Assembly: GCA_029931535.1 (NCBI GenBank)
Contig: JAQPZY010001561.1
Location: 1,154,501-1,218,500, forward strand
Source: Margaritifera margaritifera
Lineage: Eukaryota; Mollusca; Bivalvia; Unionida; Margaritiferidae
DNA length: 64,000 nucleotides
Reading direction: 5' to 3'
Below the pieces are notes generated by a model. It was not told the DNA's origin. It saw only the letters and a program-made list of their open reading frames with translations, and did not search any database. Made by a program: the position numbers and the translations under genes. Below are positions 11,390 through 21,749 of this stretch, one piece after another (within the stretch, counting starts at the first letter, position 1; every line of letters begins with the position of its first letter).

Positions 11390-13427
11390 TGGTGTGGATC
11401 ATCACAAATCTTGAGCTATTAACCTGAACCTGAAGCTTACCTATTTCACATTTGATAATGAGGAAGAAAAAAAAGAGCTCTAAATAAATTAACTGGATGT
11501 ATATTCTATCATATTGATTGATATAAAGGTATGTACTCAAACGAGTACACTACTTGTAGCGTCTCGTGCAAACAATTTTGGGTACCATTTCTGATCGTTT
11601 CAATCTCCGATCGTTCCGTACCCGTTTTGTATCATTTCTCACCTTCCATCGATCATCCCTTCGTCTTCCTGCCGTTGCATACCGTTACAGTTTAGTACCG
11701 TTCCAAAGTAGTTTTATAGCGTTCTTTTTGCCTGTAGTTGTTAAAATTCCGATTTCCTGCTTCAACTAAGTTAATAAATTCCTCGTAGATTCTATTGAAA
11801 TAAGCACTAAAAAATCTTCAAATGGGAATCTAGTTTTTATTGTTCGAGGACAATAAAGGTATTGATTTAGAAGTAAAGACCTAAATCTAACGCTTTTAAG
11901 TGACAAAGTTTGATGAGTTGTATAAGTATTTATGGAGTGAATAGTAAAATATTCCTTTATTGAAAACGAATTGAATGTTGAGTGAACTTTAGAATTAGTT
12001 TGTTATACGTATATGCTTATTGTTGTATCTATCAACAGAAATTTCACACCTTACAACTTTACAAATGAAGTTAACTATAAAAATACAATAGTGCAAATCA
12101 TTGACATTCCATTATCAAACGTCTCTTCGTAGACAGCTTCAGTGTATGTTTATACAGCTATTGTTTCAGTTCCGCCTATTAGTTTTAATAGAGACAGTAC
12201 AATAGGAAAGAACATGCTTTATGACGCGTGAAAAGGGGTAAAAGTGGAGATGTTTAACTAAACGCTGATTCAATATTTAATTTTAGCAGGGCTTGACGTC
12301 AATAAGTGTTAAGACGGTAATGTACTGCATTGTTCTAATATTTATTGATGTAAAGTGCTAAAATTAAATGTGTAATCAAAATCTCACCATGAATTTAAGT
12401 TGCAGTGATAATTATACCTACAAAATTTCTTTTATTCGGAAGGAAAGGGTTTAACATTGGTATGTTGGCCATCAGCTATAGGATATTTTTCAAAACCAAT
12501 AACGAGTCACAACTTTATGACTCTTTGCTTAATCTGTAGTACAACCAAGTCCATTCTTTAGCATGTAACAACTACAGTTGTATTCTTTCTCAAATCCATT
12601 TTTAATTAATATTAAAAGCGTGTTCTTTGCAGCGCCTAACAATGTTAAATAAAGGTATTACTACCAAAATCTACCCAGATAGTCAAGTACAGCATTATTT
12701 ACATTTAATGACATGGGGAGGTTTCATACCAAGTCTCGGTAAAATTATAAATATGCACTGTGTTTAGATACATGTTATTTGTATTCGGTTTTATACGTAG
12801 ACCAGGTAAAAAGCAACACTTGGTCATGACAACACGTGCTCTTTACACTTTGCTTTGCCAGCCTTCGAGTTAATTATGGGTTGGTTGCGTACATTTGCAT
12901 GTGCCACGGTGGCCTCGTCGCCGGTTTGTTGACATGGTAATATAGGTACATGACGAACAATGTACTGAGAAATATATCACCTTATTTTAAATGTTAAAGC
13001 TTCTGTCATACGTTTTAGGTTCATGCTCGAATTCTCCCTTTTGTCTTGACTCTGATCTACCTCTGTTCAAATTATTTTAACTACTATTCATTAGTAGAAA
13101 CCTAAAATCATGTCATGGCATTATCTCAATTTTCGATGTTTTGTGAGGCAATGCAGTTTTAGTAACCCGATAAAACATCAAAATTTACGTAATGATACGA
13201 TTTTTTACATTTATTTTATAAACTATAATTTAAAGATCGATTCTAAGACAAGAACTGTGCCCGATAAGACCGTAAAAACAATACCTCGTCCGTCCGAAGA
13301 TTTCTTGATCAAAATGATATACATACTGGTAAACTGACATAAGCAACCCAACACTTGTAGCATTTTCTTACTTAGGCATAATTTCATTTTGCAAACAGAG
13401 GACAATGCAACTTATTTCGCAACATAC
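11389..13427. other. Mucin intron, no recognised feature
   Basis: Part of the intron between the Cys-rich/EGF exon and the transmembrane exon. The sequence is AT-rich and I see no exon-like open frame with paired splice sites. Short repeats of 'accgtt' type occur near 11580-11710. Confidence 0.5.
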
Positions 13428-13611
13428 CTACAGACTGTAGTTCCTTGTTCAATTGCGCAACTGCCTTGGTTCCCACAATCAAAGTCATTACACTTGTGCA
13501 TGCATATGTATGGGTTGACGGGGTTTGTCGAATTGCAGGATGAAAAGTTTGCTACGCACGTAGATGATGATGGACAAATATCTAGCAGTGTCTCACATTG
13601 CCCACAGTAAT
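13428..13611 (-). CDS. Transmembrane mucin exon: Cys-rich module and first part of EGF domain
   Basis: The acceptor TTCTAG precedes 13611 and the donor AG|GTATGT follows 13428. The 184 bp exon enters with two bases of a codon (phase 1) and leaves with two (phase 2). Its first base pair joins the A left by the SEA exon to make AAT (Asn). The peptide begins YCGQCETLL and has six Cys in a compact N-terminal module, then the start of an EGF. Joined to the next exon the EGF reads C-x4-C-x5-C-x8-C-x-C-x12-C, a canonical spacing, with a Tyr/Gly-containing last loop. Such Cys-rich modules sit next to SEA in membrane mucins and can act as juxtamembrane ligands after shedding. Confidence 0.85.
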
Positions 13612-14020
13612 CTAGAATTAAACACATTGAAACATAGACAAAGGCAGAGAAAGAAAAACACATAAATACATACATCTCTTATCATATTACACCACGAATG
13701 TAATCAGACTAAGAATTAGATATGCATACTGAAATATTTCCATGACATGTTTAAAGACCTGCATTTATTGCATTTTAACAGAAGGTGAAATTGGGGTACC
13801 ACTATACAAAACTTATTTACCAGTGCACTGATCAAGTTCAGATAATCACTTGCTTGATTATATTACTTACTTACTTTATTTGTGGTCACTGCCGTTGCTT
13901 CTGAGCAAATTTTGCCTAATTCAGTATGTTGGATCTCTTAGTACATGTACATAAGCATATAGCTACACACAATACGTATTCACCTATATACGTTGGCTCC
14001 AAAAATGAAAAAAGCAAAAT

Positions 14021-14034
14021 CACACACACACACA

Positions 14035-14122
<88 letters not shown>
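14021..14122. repeat. (CA)n(TA)n microsatellite
   Basis: CA run at 14021-14035, then TA to 14122 with one TACATA interruption. It lies 76 bp from the donor of the SEA exon, in the intron. Confidence 0.95.
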
Positions 14123-14123
<1 letters not shown>

Positions 14124-14198
14124 TGATTGCTTGTTTTTGTTTTTGTTTTTTATATTAACGTTTATGTGTTTCTTCACTGTTCCGAACTGAATACTTAC

Positions 14199-14449
14199 TC
14201 GCAGCGATTTCTACACTGTAATTCATGCTTGTTGTCGTTCTGGTCAGGTTAAGTGGTATGGAACTATCAATCTCCGGTATAGTTCCATTGGTTTTATTAA
14301 TACTCCCCGTTACGGTCTTCATTATTTCTTTTGCAACTTGCGTCACATTTGTTCCATTGTTGAGTATAGATTGTAGACTCAGATTAACCTCTATTGGTAC
14401 CTTGGTACTACCAACTCTGAAATTCACACATGAATCTTGCCACATTTTT
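14199..14449 (-). CDS. Transmembrane mucin exon: second half of SEA domain
   Basis: The acceptor (TTTACTTAATCTAG) precedes 14449 and the donor A|GTAAGT follows 14199. The 251 bp exon enters one base short of a codon and leaves with one base. Near its start is NFRVGSTKVPIEVNLSL, which matches the SEA strand that carries the G-S autoproteolysis site, followed by the helix NVTQVAKEIMKTV. The usual residues after the cleavage point are hydrophobic (VVV); here they are TKV, so self-cleavage is possible but unproven. There are seven N-glycosylation sequons (NLS, NGT, NVT, NKT, NGT, NLT, NYS). An in-frame TAA upstream (14457-14455) means the exon cannot start earlier. The first half of SEA must come from an upstream exon. 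Confidence 0.8.
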
Positions 14450-15671
14450 CTAGATTAAGTAAACGTGTGTAAAGCATTTTTTGACGATACGTTTAGATGA
14501 AAATATATTCATATATGCTTTTCAGATAAATTTAGATTGAAAAATAATTACAATTTATACAGTGATACGTGTAATTCAGATAATAAAATGTTCTTTCTTT
14601 CTTAACAAAATAAATAAAATTAAATCATGCGATTCTGCTCTTCCACCAAAGTATGCAGGGAGTTTTAATGAGGCATCTCATCTATAAATGTAGGCTACAT
14701 ACATATAGATGGTACCTAGCTAGCTTGATGCTTAGCACCTCCATTATTCCTTCTGTTTATCTTTTTTCTTGTCTAGTTGTGTGAAATGAAATGCCACACG
14801 AGAAATATTCACCACAAATTGGAAACTTTCGACGGGTATTTAATTGCAATTTGTACTGCTTAATTTTTTAAGTGTACAGGTTGGGGAAAGGATGCGTTTG
14901 TGTGAATAAAAAAACAAAACCAAAAAAAAAAAGCCAAAAAAAAAAACCAATCAGTTAATTCATTTATCTGCTTGGAATTAGTGGAATATGGAAGCTGATG
15001 AGATATTTTCTTCATGAGAGCAAATAAGCACAATTTTATTGAAATGTATTAATCATCAATAAAGTTTGTTGGATTGCAAAGGAAACTCCACCAATCGGAT
15101 CATCACAAGAATAAGCTGTGTTGCCGTTTATCAAGGTCACTCCAGATATTGTTCATGCTAGTCTACATGGTCATAACAAATAAGTTAAAAAGGTATTTTA
15201 TTACATTAGCAATTTGAGTCAATTCTGACAGATCTTATTTTTATGGTCATATCAAATACATTATAATCACTTCAATAATAAAATGGTTAAGGCAGTAAAC
15301 AATTCAGCCAATCTGATGCAAAGTCATTCCATTGATATAACGACATTTCCTCTATTTCAATAGGCGGTGAAGATTTGGATGATGCAAACATATATATCAG
15401 TTTTCGAGCGGCAACATACAAGCAACCATGTTGTAATAATAATTAACTTCAAAATCCCAGTGATAACTTTCAAAACAAAGTCAGCTAGTAAAACCCATTC
15501 AGATATTTATAAACAGTGTGTCGAATATGCAGTATAACTTAACAACTCACACCGACATTGAGAGGATAAATGATAACGACGGTAAGGAGGCTTCTGGTTT
15601 CTGGATACAGCCTCAAACGGAATAGGGATTGAGGCTACAGATGAATTAGAATCAAACGTCAAAATGGCATT

Positions 15672-15674
<3 letters not shown>

Positions 15675-15709
<35 letters not shown>

Positions 15710-15748
15710 ATAATTACCCCCCCCCCCCCCACCCCCCCTCCCCCCCCC
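15675..15748. repeat. Poly(A) then poly(C) tract
   Basis: About 33 A residues (15675-15707), a short TAATAATTA link, then a C-rich tract to 15748 broken by one A and one T. Such tracts are prone to assembly length error. Confidence 0.9.
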
Positions 15749-15842
15749 AGATATTTGTGTTTATAGTTTTACATTCAAGATGTTGTCATTAAAAGGTAAA
15801 ACGTTGCGCAAGACCGTAATATTTGATATTGGAGAAAATATG

Positions 15843-15958
15843 CATGCACATTTTTAATGTAGGGGCGGAAAAAAGAAATCCTGAAAGCCAGAAAGTATTC
15901 AATGTACATTTCTTACATAGGGGCGGAAACAATGAAATCCCGAAAGCCGGCTATTTTG
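15843..15958. repeat. Tandem duplication, 58-bp period
   Basis: Two copies share 'aggggcgga' (15861 and 15919), 'gaaatcc' and 'gaaagcc' in the same order, with moderate divergence. Confidence 0.75.
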
Positions 15959-16212
15959 GTACACGAGAGTGTTTTGGTGAGCTGTAAAGAAAAGATCAGT
16001 TAACAACGAGTAGTAGTAATATCGAGGAAATTATGTCATTGTTATTATGACACAATTTATATACTTTTTTTATTTCGTAAAAAGACAATGAAAGATACAC
16101 TAATAATAAATGACGTCGAAAAGAAAAAGATACATTACATATATTGAAGAGATAAAATCTTAACATTGGTTATAAATCATAATTTTGAAAAATAATTGGC
16201 TTTTGTACTTAC

Positions 16213-16241
16213 CAATACACATAACTATGTGACAGGGTAAA
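16213..16241 (-). CDS. Candidate SEA micro-exon (unproven)
   Basis: On the minus strand an AG (GTCAATAG) precedes 16241 and a strong donor TTG|GTAAGTAC follows 16213, enclosing 29 bp. Length and phase (in at 0, out at 2) are exactly what is needed to link the two SEA half-exons. The peptide FTLSHSYVY would bring the distance from the SEA 'FNF' strand to 'VGS' to 45 residues, the same as in human MUC1 as I recall it. Against it, the leftover TG joins the A at 14449 to make TGA, a stop. Either this is coincidence, another short exon intervenes, or the sequence or the boundaries are wrong. Confidence 0.3.
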
Positions 16242-16387
16242 CTATTGACACGATAACAGTATAAGTATTTACATAGCAAACATATATGATATGGCCTCAC
16301 TTGAGAAGAATTATTTGCTTTGACTCCAAAACTCTATTCTTTGTTTAAGCTTATAAGAGCAAACACATTTATGGTATGAATACTTAC

Positions 16388-16491
16388 AAATTGCCGCAGC
16401 CCCTCGGTTAAATTTAATCTCAAACCATCATTCAAACTGGCGAAATTAAAGTCAAAGATGAACTCAAAATGGAACGTGTATACAGCCCTTC
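16388..16491 (-). CDS. Transmembrane mucin exon: first half of SEA domain
   Basis: The acceptor TTATTTCAG precedes 16491 and the donor TTT|GTAAGT follows 16388. The 104 bp exon enters in phase 1: its GA completes the G left by the giant mucin exon to make GGA (Gly), so the join reads SEAPNIG-RAVYTFHFEF. It leaves in phase 0. The peptide alternates hydrophobic residues (YTFHFEFIFDFNFASLND) as in the first SEA strand, then LRLNLTEGLRQF as the start of the first helix. SEA domains sit near the membrane in mucins, often self-cleave and keep the two subunits associated. The link to the second SEA half is unresolved. Confidence 0.75.
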
Positions 16492-16590
16492 CTGAAATAA
16501 ATAAAATTATATAAAATTAAAATAATGTAATGAAGCAATAATACGGAATGATATCACAAGATTTAGATAACTAAACTGAAACTAAACTAA

Positions 16591-16860
16591 AGAGGTAGCG
16601 TGGCCTAGTAATTGACACTGCGGACTCGAGATTGGAAGTTGTGGGTTCGCACCGTTGTTCTTCACTCCTTGAACAAGGCACCATCTCTTACTTTCTGCAG
16701 TCGACACAGCCGAAGATGGATAAAATTTCCGTTGGGGGAAGGGAAGAGGAAAGGGATAAGGGAACTTGACGGTAGTCTGTGATGATCTGGAATTATATCC
16801 AGATGAATCATGCACCGACAGTCGCTTCACAGCATGGTAACTGATACGCTCTGACTACTA
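16591..16860 (+). mobile_element. tRNA-derived SINE
   Basis: The head has an A-box region TGGCCTAGTAATTG (16601-16614) and a B box GGTTCGCACC (16643 onward), preceded by a glycine/lysine-tRNA-like 'gcgtggcctagt'. A conserved-looking body follows, with 'cttgaacaaggcacc' and 'cagtcgacacagccgaagatgg', the form seen in mollusc SINEs (from memory). It is about 270 bp, lies in the intron upstream (minus sense) of the SEA exon and is opposite to the gene. I cannot define its target duplications. Confidence 0.7.
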
Positions 16861-18329
16861 TCCACATTATTAACATTTTCATGTTAGGGACCCTTTCTTT
16901 TAAATCTTGAATGCCACTACTCACCTAAAAAGAGTTAATTATGAATTTTAAAAAGGTGATGAAAACATTTCAGGTCCCAGAAATCTATTTGTTCCCTCCA
17001 GTTAGAGGCTTTTATTGAAGAGGAGTTGTATTTGAAGTTTGACTGACTTGTGTTTTCAAATGTTGTAATATTGAAATTGTGTTTTACTGTACGAACTTGA
17101 CTAAGCTGGTTATGTGTCGGTATCGGTGTCACTATTCGGTGATTAGATGAGTACCAATCATGACAAGGTTACCACCCTTTTTACAGTATAAATATAGCTT
17201 AATAGGACTCACGGTACTAATTCAGCTCCCATAGGAAATATATGGAAACACCATGATATTAAACGTTCAATAACTTTAAATTTCTAAATGCTGATGATGT
17301 AACCTATATTTTTAGATAGACCCATCCTTGATGCAAGCCTCTGAATAGAGAAAACTATATGAGCAGCGGTATGTTTTTTCTCTACATGTGTTTGAAATGC
17401 GTGTTTTCAATTCCGCGCCTAAAGAATCGGGTGCTAATTTCAGTAATGAGTGTTCCTGAAATTCCATCAATAGAAAATTGTCTCTTTTGTTTTCAGTTAC
17501 AAATAGGATAAGCTCACAAAAGATTCTTATTACTAAAATTTTCCTTTTCATTATCAACCAATCATGGCCCTCCAAACCCATATATACTCTATTTTATGTA
17601 TGAAAAAATGGGAAGCAGTCTAGAAATGGGTGAGCAAAAAATAGAGTATATAGCAACTGTTGCTTGGTCACCGTGGTGGTAATGATTTAGGTCTGATTGT
17701 ATAGGGTGAATTAAGACAAATAGTGACGAAATACGAGTAAGTACCCATCCAAAAATTTCCCTTTCATGCGTATAATTTGTTTCTAGATTCTCTAATGACA
17801 TAATTTAGATAACATTGAGGCTGCGAATCGGGATCAAGTTTGATTAAATAGCTTAATAGTCAGAGAAGTACTAAACAGTTTATATTTGAGATATTCTAAT
17901 GACACAGGGAAGGCACTATATTTATTAATTTCTGCTGATTTGGCGCATTTTTCTGAGGTAATAATCATGTGTTTATGTTTACTCTTCAAGGGGTCCAGAA
18001 TTTCTGTCGAATAAGGGTACATCTGTTTATATTTTTTGAGGATTCTGTTGTTCCTATGTAAATGTGGTTCGCAATATGGTATACTTTGTGCCTCTCCTCC
18101 ACGTTGTTGCGTCGGTGGTCATGGAGTACCCGCTCTATTGGGCATCGTCATTCCATGACCATGTGGCTGATTGCGCGACACAAAGTGAAATGAAATTGAA
18201 TTTATTAAGAGCAATTCATATTAGTTATCCAAACTTGTCAACTGTTTTCCCAGGATCAAGTTATCTGCAACTTATCCACTGTTCTATTCAAATATTGTTG
18301 GTCAACTGATGTTAATAGTGTTGATACTG

Positions 18330-18507
18330 ATATGATGTTGATATTGACAGCTACAATCTGTGTAATATTAGCCTTGTTCACATTGACGTCATATTAAGAT
18401 AACAAATCTCGGACTTTAATAACAGTGTAATATTTGTGAATTTTATTTAAACTACTGTATACTAAATAGTAAATAGAATCATGGTTGTTGTGCTATATTT
18501 TCTTCAG
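18330..18507. repeat. Direct duplication, copy A
   Basis: Shares 'agataacaaatctcggactt', 'aaactactg' and 'agtaaatagaat' in order with copy B at 19018-19194, about 688 bp away. Looser similarity extends further to the left of both copies. Confidence 0.75.
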
Positions 18508-19017
18508 TAATGATCTCTATTTCCTTCAGCATAAATGTATCTTAATTGACTTGCAGCTTCCTCTCTTGTAGATAGTCCCGAGAGCAGGCAAGTGGAGACG
18601 ACTCCCGACACTTTTGCTGTCAATTCAAAATTGTTTTAAAAAATAAACAATACCCCTCCCACCCTGCTCCTTTTATATTTCTTTTACAGATTGGTTAAAT
18701 ATGGATACTGCTGCCATTTTTTCTTATTTATTGCAGGGTAGTGTGTCTGTACATTGTAACATCTAGATTGGGGGCAACATTGATGGCAAACAAAGTAGAC
18801 ATTGTAAGGGACAGTTGGCTACTATATACAGTCAAAGGATTAATTCTGGCATATCCACCGGACAAGCGGGTATTCTTGTGATGGACAGATGGTTACCATA
18901 TCAAGTCAAATGATTACGTGTGGCATGGCTATCGGAATGGCGGATTGAGTAACATAAAGTAAAATGAAACAAGTTATCTGTAATTGATCTCTGTTCTTTG
19001 ACTTGTTGACTTGCCCA

Positions 19018-19194
19018 GTATAATTTTGATGTAGGCAGCCAAAATCAATGTAATATCAACCTTGTCCACATTTACGTCATATCAAGATAACAAATCTCGG
19101 ACTTCAATAACTGTGTAATATGTGTTTATTTGTGTAAACTACTGAATATTTATTAGTAAATAGAATTATGGTTGTTTTACTATCATTTCTTCAA
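19018..19194. repeat. Direct duplication, copy B
   Basis: Partner of 18330-18507; same orientation, about 80-85 percent identical by eye across the best 140 bp. Confidence 0.75.
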
Positions 19195-19360
19195 ATTTTA
19201 GTAATATGAAGATGCGTGTAGTTATGCCTGCTTGTAGCGTCGTTCATCATTTAAGTGTTTTTGTGACAGATTTGGAATTACCCCTCCCCCCCCCCCCAAA
19301 AAAAATAAAAAAAAATAAAATAAAATAAAAACATATAAAGGAATGTGTCATCCTTAGAAC

Positions 19361-19453
19361 CCAGAAAGTCACTAATCTGAGCTGCTAGTACTATTCAAGG
19401 ATAACAAACCAGAAAGCCCAAATTTGAGCTGCTAGAAATATTCGAGGATAACG
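19361..19453. repeat. Tandem pair, 48-bp period
   Basis: Two adjacent copies each contain 'ccagaaag', 'tgagctgctag' and 'aggataac' in order (19361-19408 and 19409-19453). Confidence 0.7.
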
Positions 19454-19739
19454 GACGAACAAGTGGTTATTGTAACTTTAGCCATGGAATTCAAGTTTGA
19501 GTGTATTCAAATGTATGTTAGCACTATTGCTTCTGTAACGACGCCCCCCCCCCCGCCCTCTCTAAAATCACACTTACAGGCATACAAGTACCAGCATATA
19601 GTATACCCGGTACGATTACACCGCAGTATTTCTATGGTATATATGTCAGATAGACGGAAATCAAGTGGGATTGCATAGAATTCAGTCTAGTTATAGGTTA
19701 AAATAATTTAAATCAGCAGTCTAATTTGTTGTTGTCGTC

Positions 19740-19765
19740 TTTTTTTTTTTTTTTTTTTTTTTTTT
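19740..19765. repeat. Poly(T) tract
   Basis: About 25 consecutive T residues; it could be the tail of a minus-strand retroposon, but no body is recognised. Confidence 0.9.
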
Positions 19766-21642
19766 GCATTGTACGATCTAAATCGAGAAAACACATTGAT
19801 TTTTGAAACACAAACTGTAGATTCCATAAAAAGAAAAGAAGAGGAGAATGTTGAAGCTTATTACAAAGTAACAACAGTCTATAGTCTAACTTGTTCCGCT
19901 ACATAAAGACCCTTACATAAATCATGTACATGTTAGATATCGGCTAGTTTTTATCGAAGCTGCCAAAGCCTTGGTTTGAAAATGTTGACTTCTATTCGCA
20001 GGAGTTTGATCACAACATACGGCCTACAACTTTAAGGAATACGGAGGTAACAAGGTTTTAGCAAAAGACAACAAATACCGGTACATAATATTTATACTGC
20101 ATACGCTTCCTTACTTTAGTTATGTATTAATGTAACGTTGCACAATTAGTTATCATTTATTGATGTTTTCTGTGGAACTAATAGATCCGAGACTTGTTGC
20201 ATGAGGACCGCGTAGCCTAAATCAATTTACATGCAGTACATTCACTAGAATATAGAACGCTGTGTACTTAGATTTTTAACAACAACAACAACAACAACAA
20301 TAATAGCAACTACTGCTTCTAGCAATACTACAGCTACTCTACTGCTACTAATTCCATAATGAATACGTTAGTAGTAGCAAAAACATCAACTACTTCTACT
20401 GCAACATACAATCAAAAACTGGGGTTCTCCCTTGCAGCTATAGTCTTAGCTCTGTTCCAAATGTTTATTTCTCTTACCAGCATGTCCCACAATTCCAACC
20501 TTCTCTAGTGTCAGCCGCATAAACGCGTCAGAATTTCACAGTAGTTATTTTTATACAAACCTTAAAGATATCCCACGTATTATTCAAACTTTATTTAATC
20601 AATCTTTCATGATGCTGGAGGAAATTCACTGTATGGCTTGCTGACGCATGAATACACTCGTAGACGGTTGGGACCATGTAAAAAATCGGCGCTTTAGGAG
20701 AATAAGTGATGATATTGATGATTGGTGGTGGTGGCGGTGACTATGACGACGACGATAATGATGTTAGTGATAAAGTAGATTCTAATTGATGGCCTCTAAA
20801 GGACTCCGGCATAGAACAGATACCTTGTAAAAGGGGAACATTAAAAAATTGTTGAAATCTTAGGCATCAACTATAACATTTGCTGGATATAGATTCATAT
20901 GAATCAAGGGACACCCTTCCACTTTAAATTAAGTTTAATTTGATGATACATATACGGATAAAAAGTCATACACTATCCTTCGATCTCAGCTCAGAGTCTA
21001 TTAAGTCCATGATCCTATTTCTGAGACATTAAATTTGTAAGAAGTTTTAAGTGAAGGTCCAGAGGGACTCTTCAGAAATGTTTTCCAAACGCCCGGAAGC
21101 CAGAGTGCATTCGAACTAGAGATATTATAACTTTGCACTTCAACATTTATCAGCACCCTTTGAGGGTCTGCAGTTAGGAAATATCGCATGCAAAATCCCT
21201 GCATCATTTCCTGCGAAGAATATATATACATCAGGCCCGACCGTGCTAGCGAAAACTTGTTTCTAACTTTTTATTTTTGTCATGAAACGATTTCTTCTGT
21301 TCATTTATCAAACGGCTGGATTCAGGCTGCAGTTTTATTACATACATGGAACAGCAGAATTTCAAATATACTACAACCTGGCTTAAAATACCACTACAAT
21401 GGGTGACGGCCTGCCTGGATATATCAAATTTTTAGTACACAGATTCATGTTTTACATGGTGTGATGATCTCTTATGAGAGACTACCTTTCTTGATAGACC
21501 ATGCTAATGCCAGATAAGTTGTCTCTCAAGACATGATTTACTGTAGCACATTTCCCTTTTCTGGCATCAATTAGTTTCTAAAATAATCAGTAAAATTAAA
21601 TTAATCAATAAAAGGCAGTTTACTTTATTTCATTTTGCTTAC

Positions 21643-21745
21643 ATCCTGTAATTTTTATCCAGGTCCTTTATATCCATTTGCTTTTGAATAAGCCCAAATA
21701 TTGTTTCAATGACATTCATGATGTCAGCGGCATAACAGTAGTTAC
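21643..21745 (-). CDS. Candidate exon, possibly GAIN-like, in the mucin intron
   Basis: The acceptor GATTGCAG precedes 21745 and the donor AT|GTAAGC follows 21643. The 103 bp between them is open in one frame: two bases, 33 codons, two bases. It enters in phase 1, the phase in which the giant mucin exon ends (G+GT = Gly). The peptide (NYCYAADIMNVIETIFGL, then a Lys/Asp-rich helix ending LDKNYR) is amphipathic and resembles the helical start of GAIN domains of adhesion GPCRs; that likeness is from memory and weak. It leaves in phase 2, so a further exon would be needed before the SEA exon. It may be an alternative or cryptic exon. Confidence 0.4.
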
Positions 21746-21749
21746 CTGC

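Larger units (their letters stand above)
14460..16200. other. Intron between SEA half-exons, plus small repeats
   Basis: AT-rich intron holding a poly(A)/poly(C) tract (15675-15748) and a 58-bp tandem duplication (about 15843-15958). A minus-strand stretch at about 15560-15640 has AG and GT borders and open frames. None joins the SEA exons cleanly in phase without making a stop, so I do not call it an exon. Confidence 0.5.
16870..21600. other. Large mucin intron region with repeats and unproven exon-like stretches
   Basis: Between the SEA exon and the giant exon. Minus-strand open stretches at about 21210-21001 (acceptor TTCTTCGCAG) and 17536-17312 (acceptor GGAATTTCAG) look exon-like in composition. 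Neither has a donor or phase that I can chain, so they are not called. Also present are a 688-bp-spaced direct duplication, a 48-bp tandem pair, a C/A-rich tract (19277-19333), poly(T) (19740-19765) and an (ACA)n run (20278-20301). Confidence 0.5.

Noticed and set aside
15560..15645. Linking exon between the SEA halves
   Set aside because: The possible acceptors and donors give wrong phase or create a stop at the next join, and the peptide (KPPYRRYHLSSQC) is unlike a SEA helix.
17312..17536. Exon-like stretch after GGAATTTCAG with YRCSYSFLYSE
   Set aside because: There is no donor in frame and no phase partner, and resemblance to a GAIN/GPS region is too weak to call.
21001..21210. Exon with acceptor TTCTTCGCAG and an open frame containing VLINVEVQSYN
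   Set aside because: It looks protein-like and could belong to a GAIN-type module, but the frame needed after the 21643 donor hits a stop and no clear donor was found.
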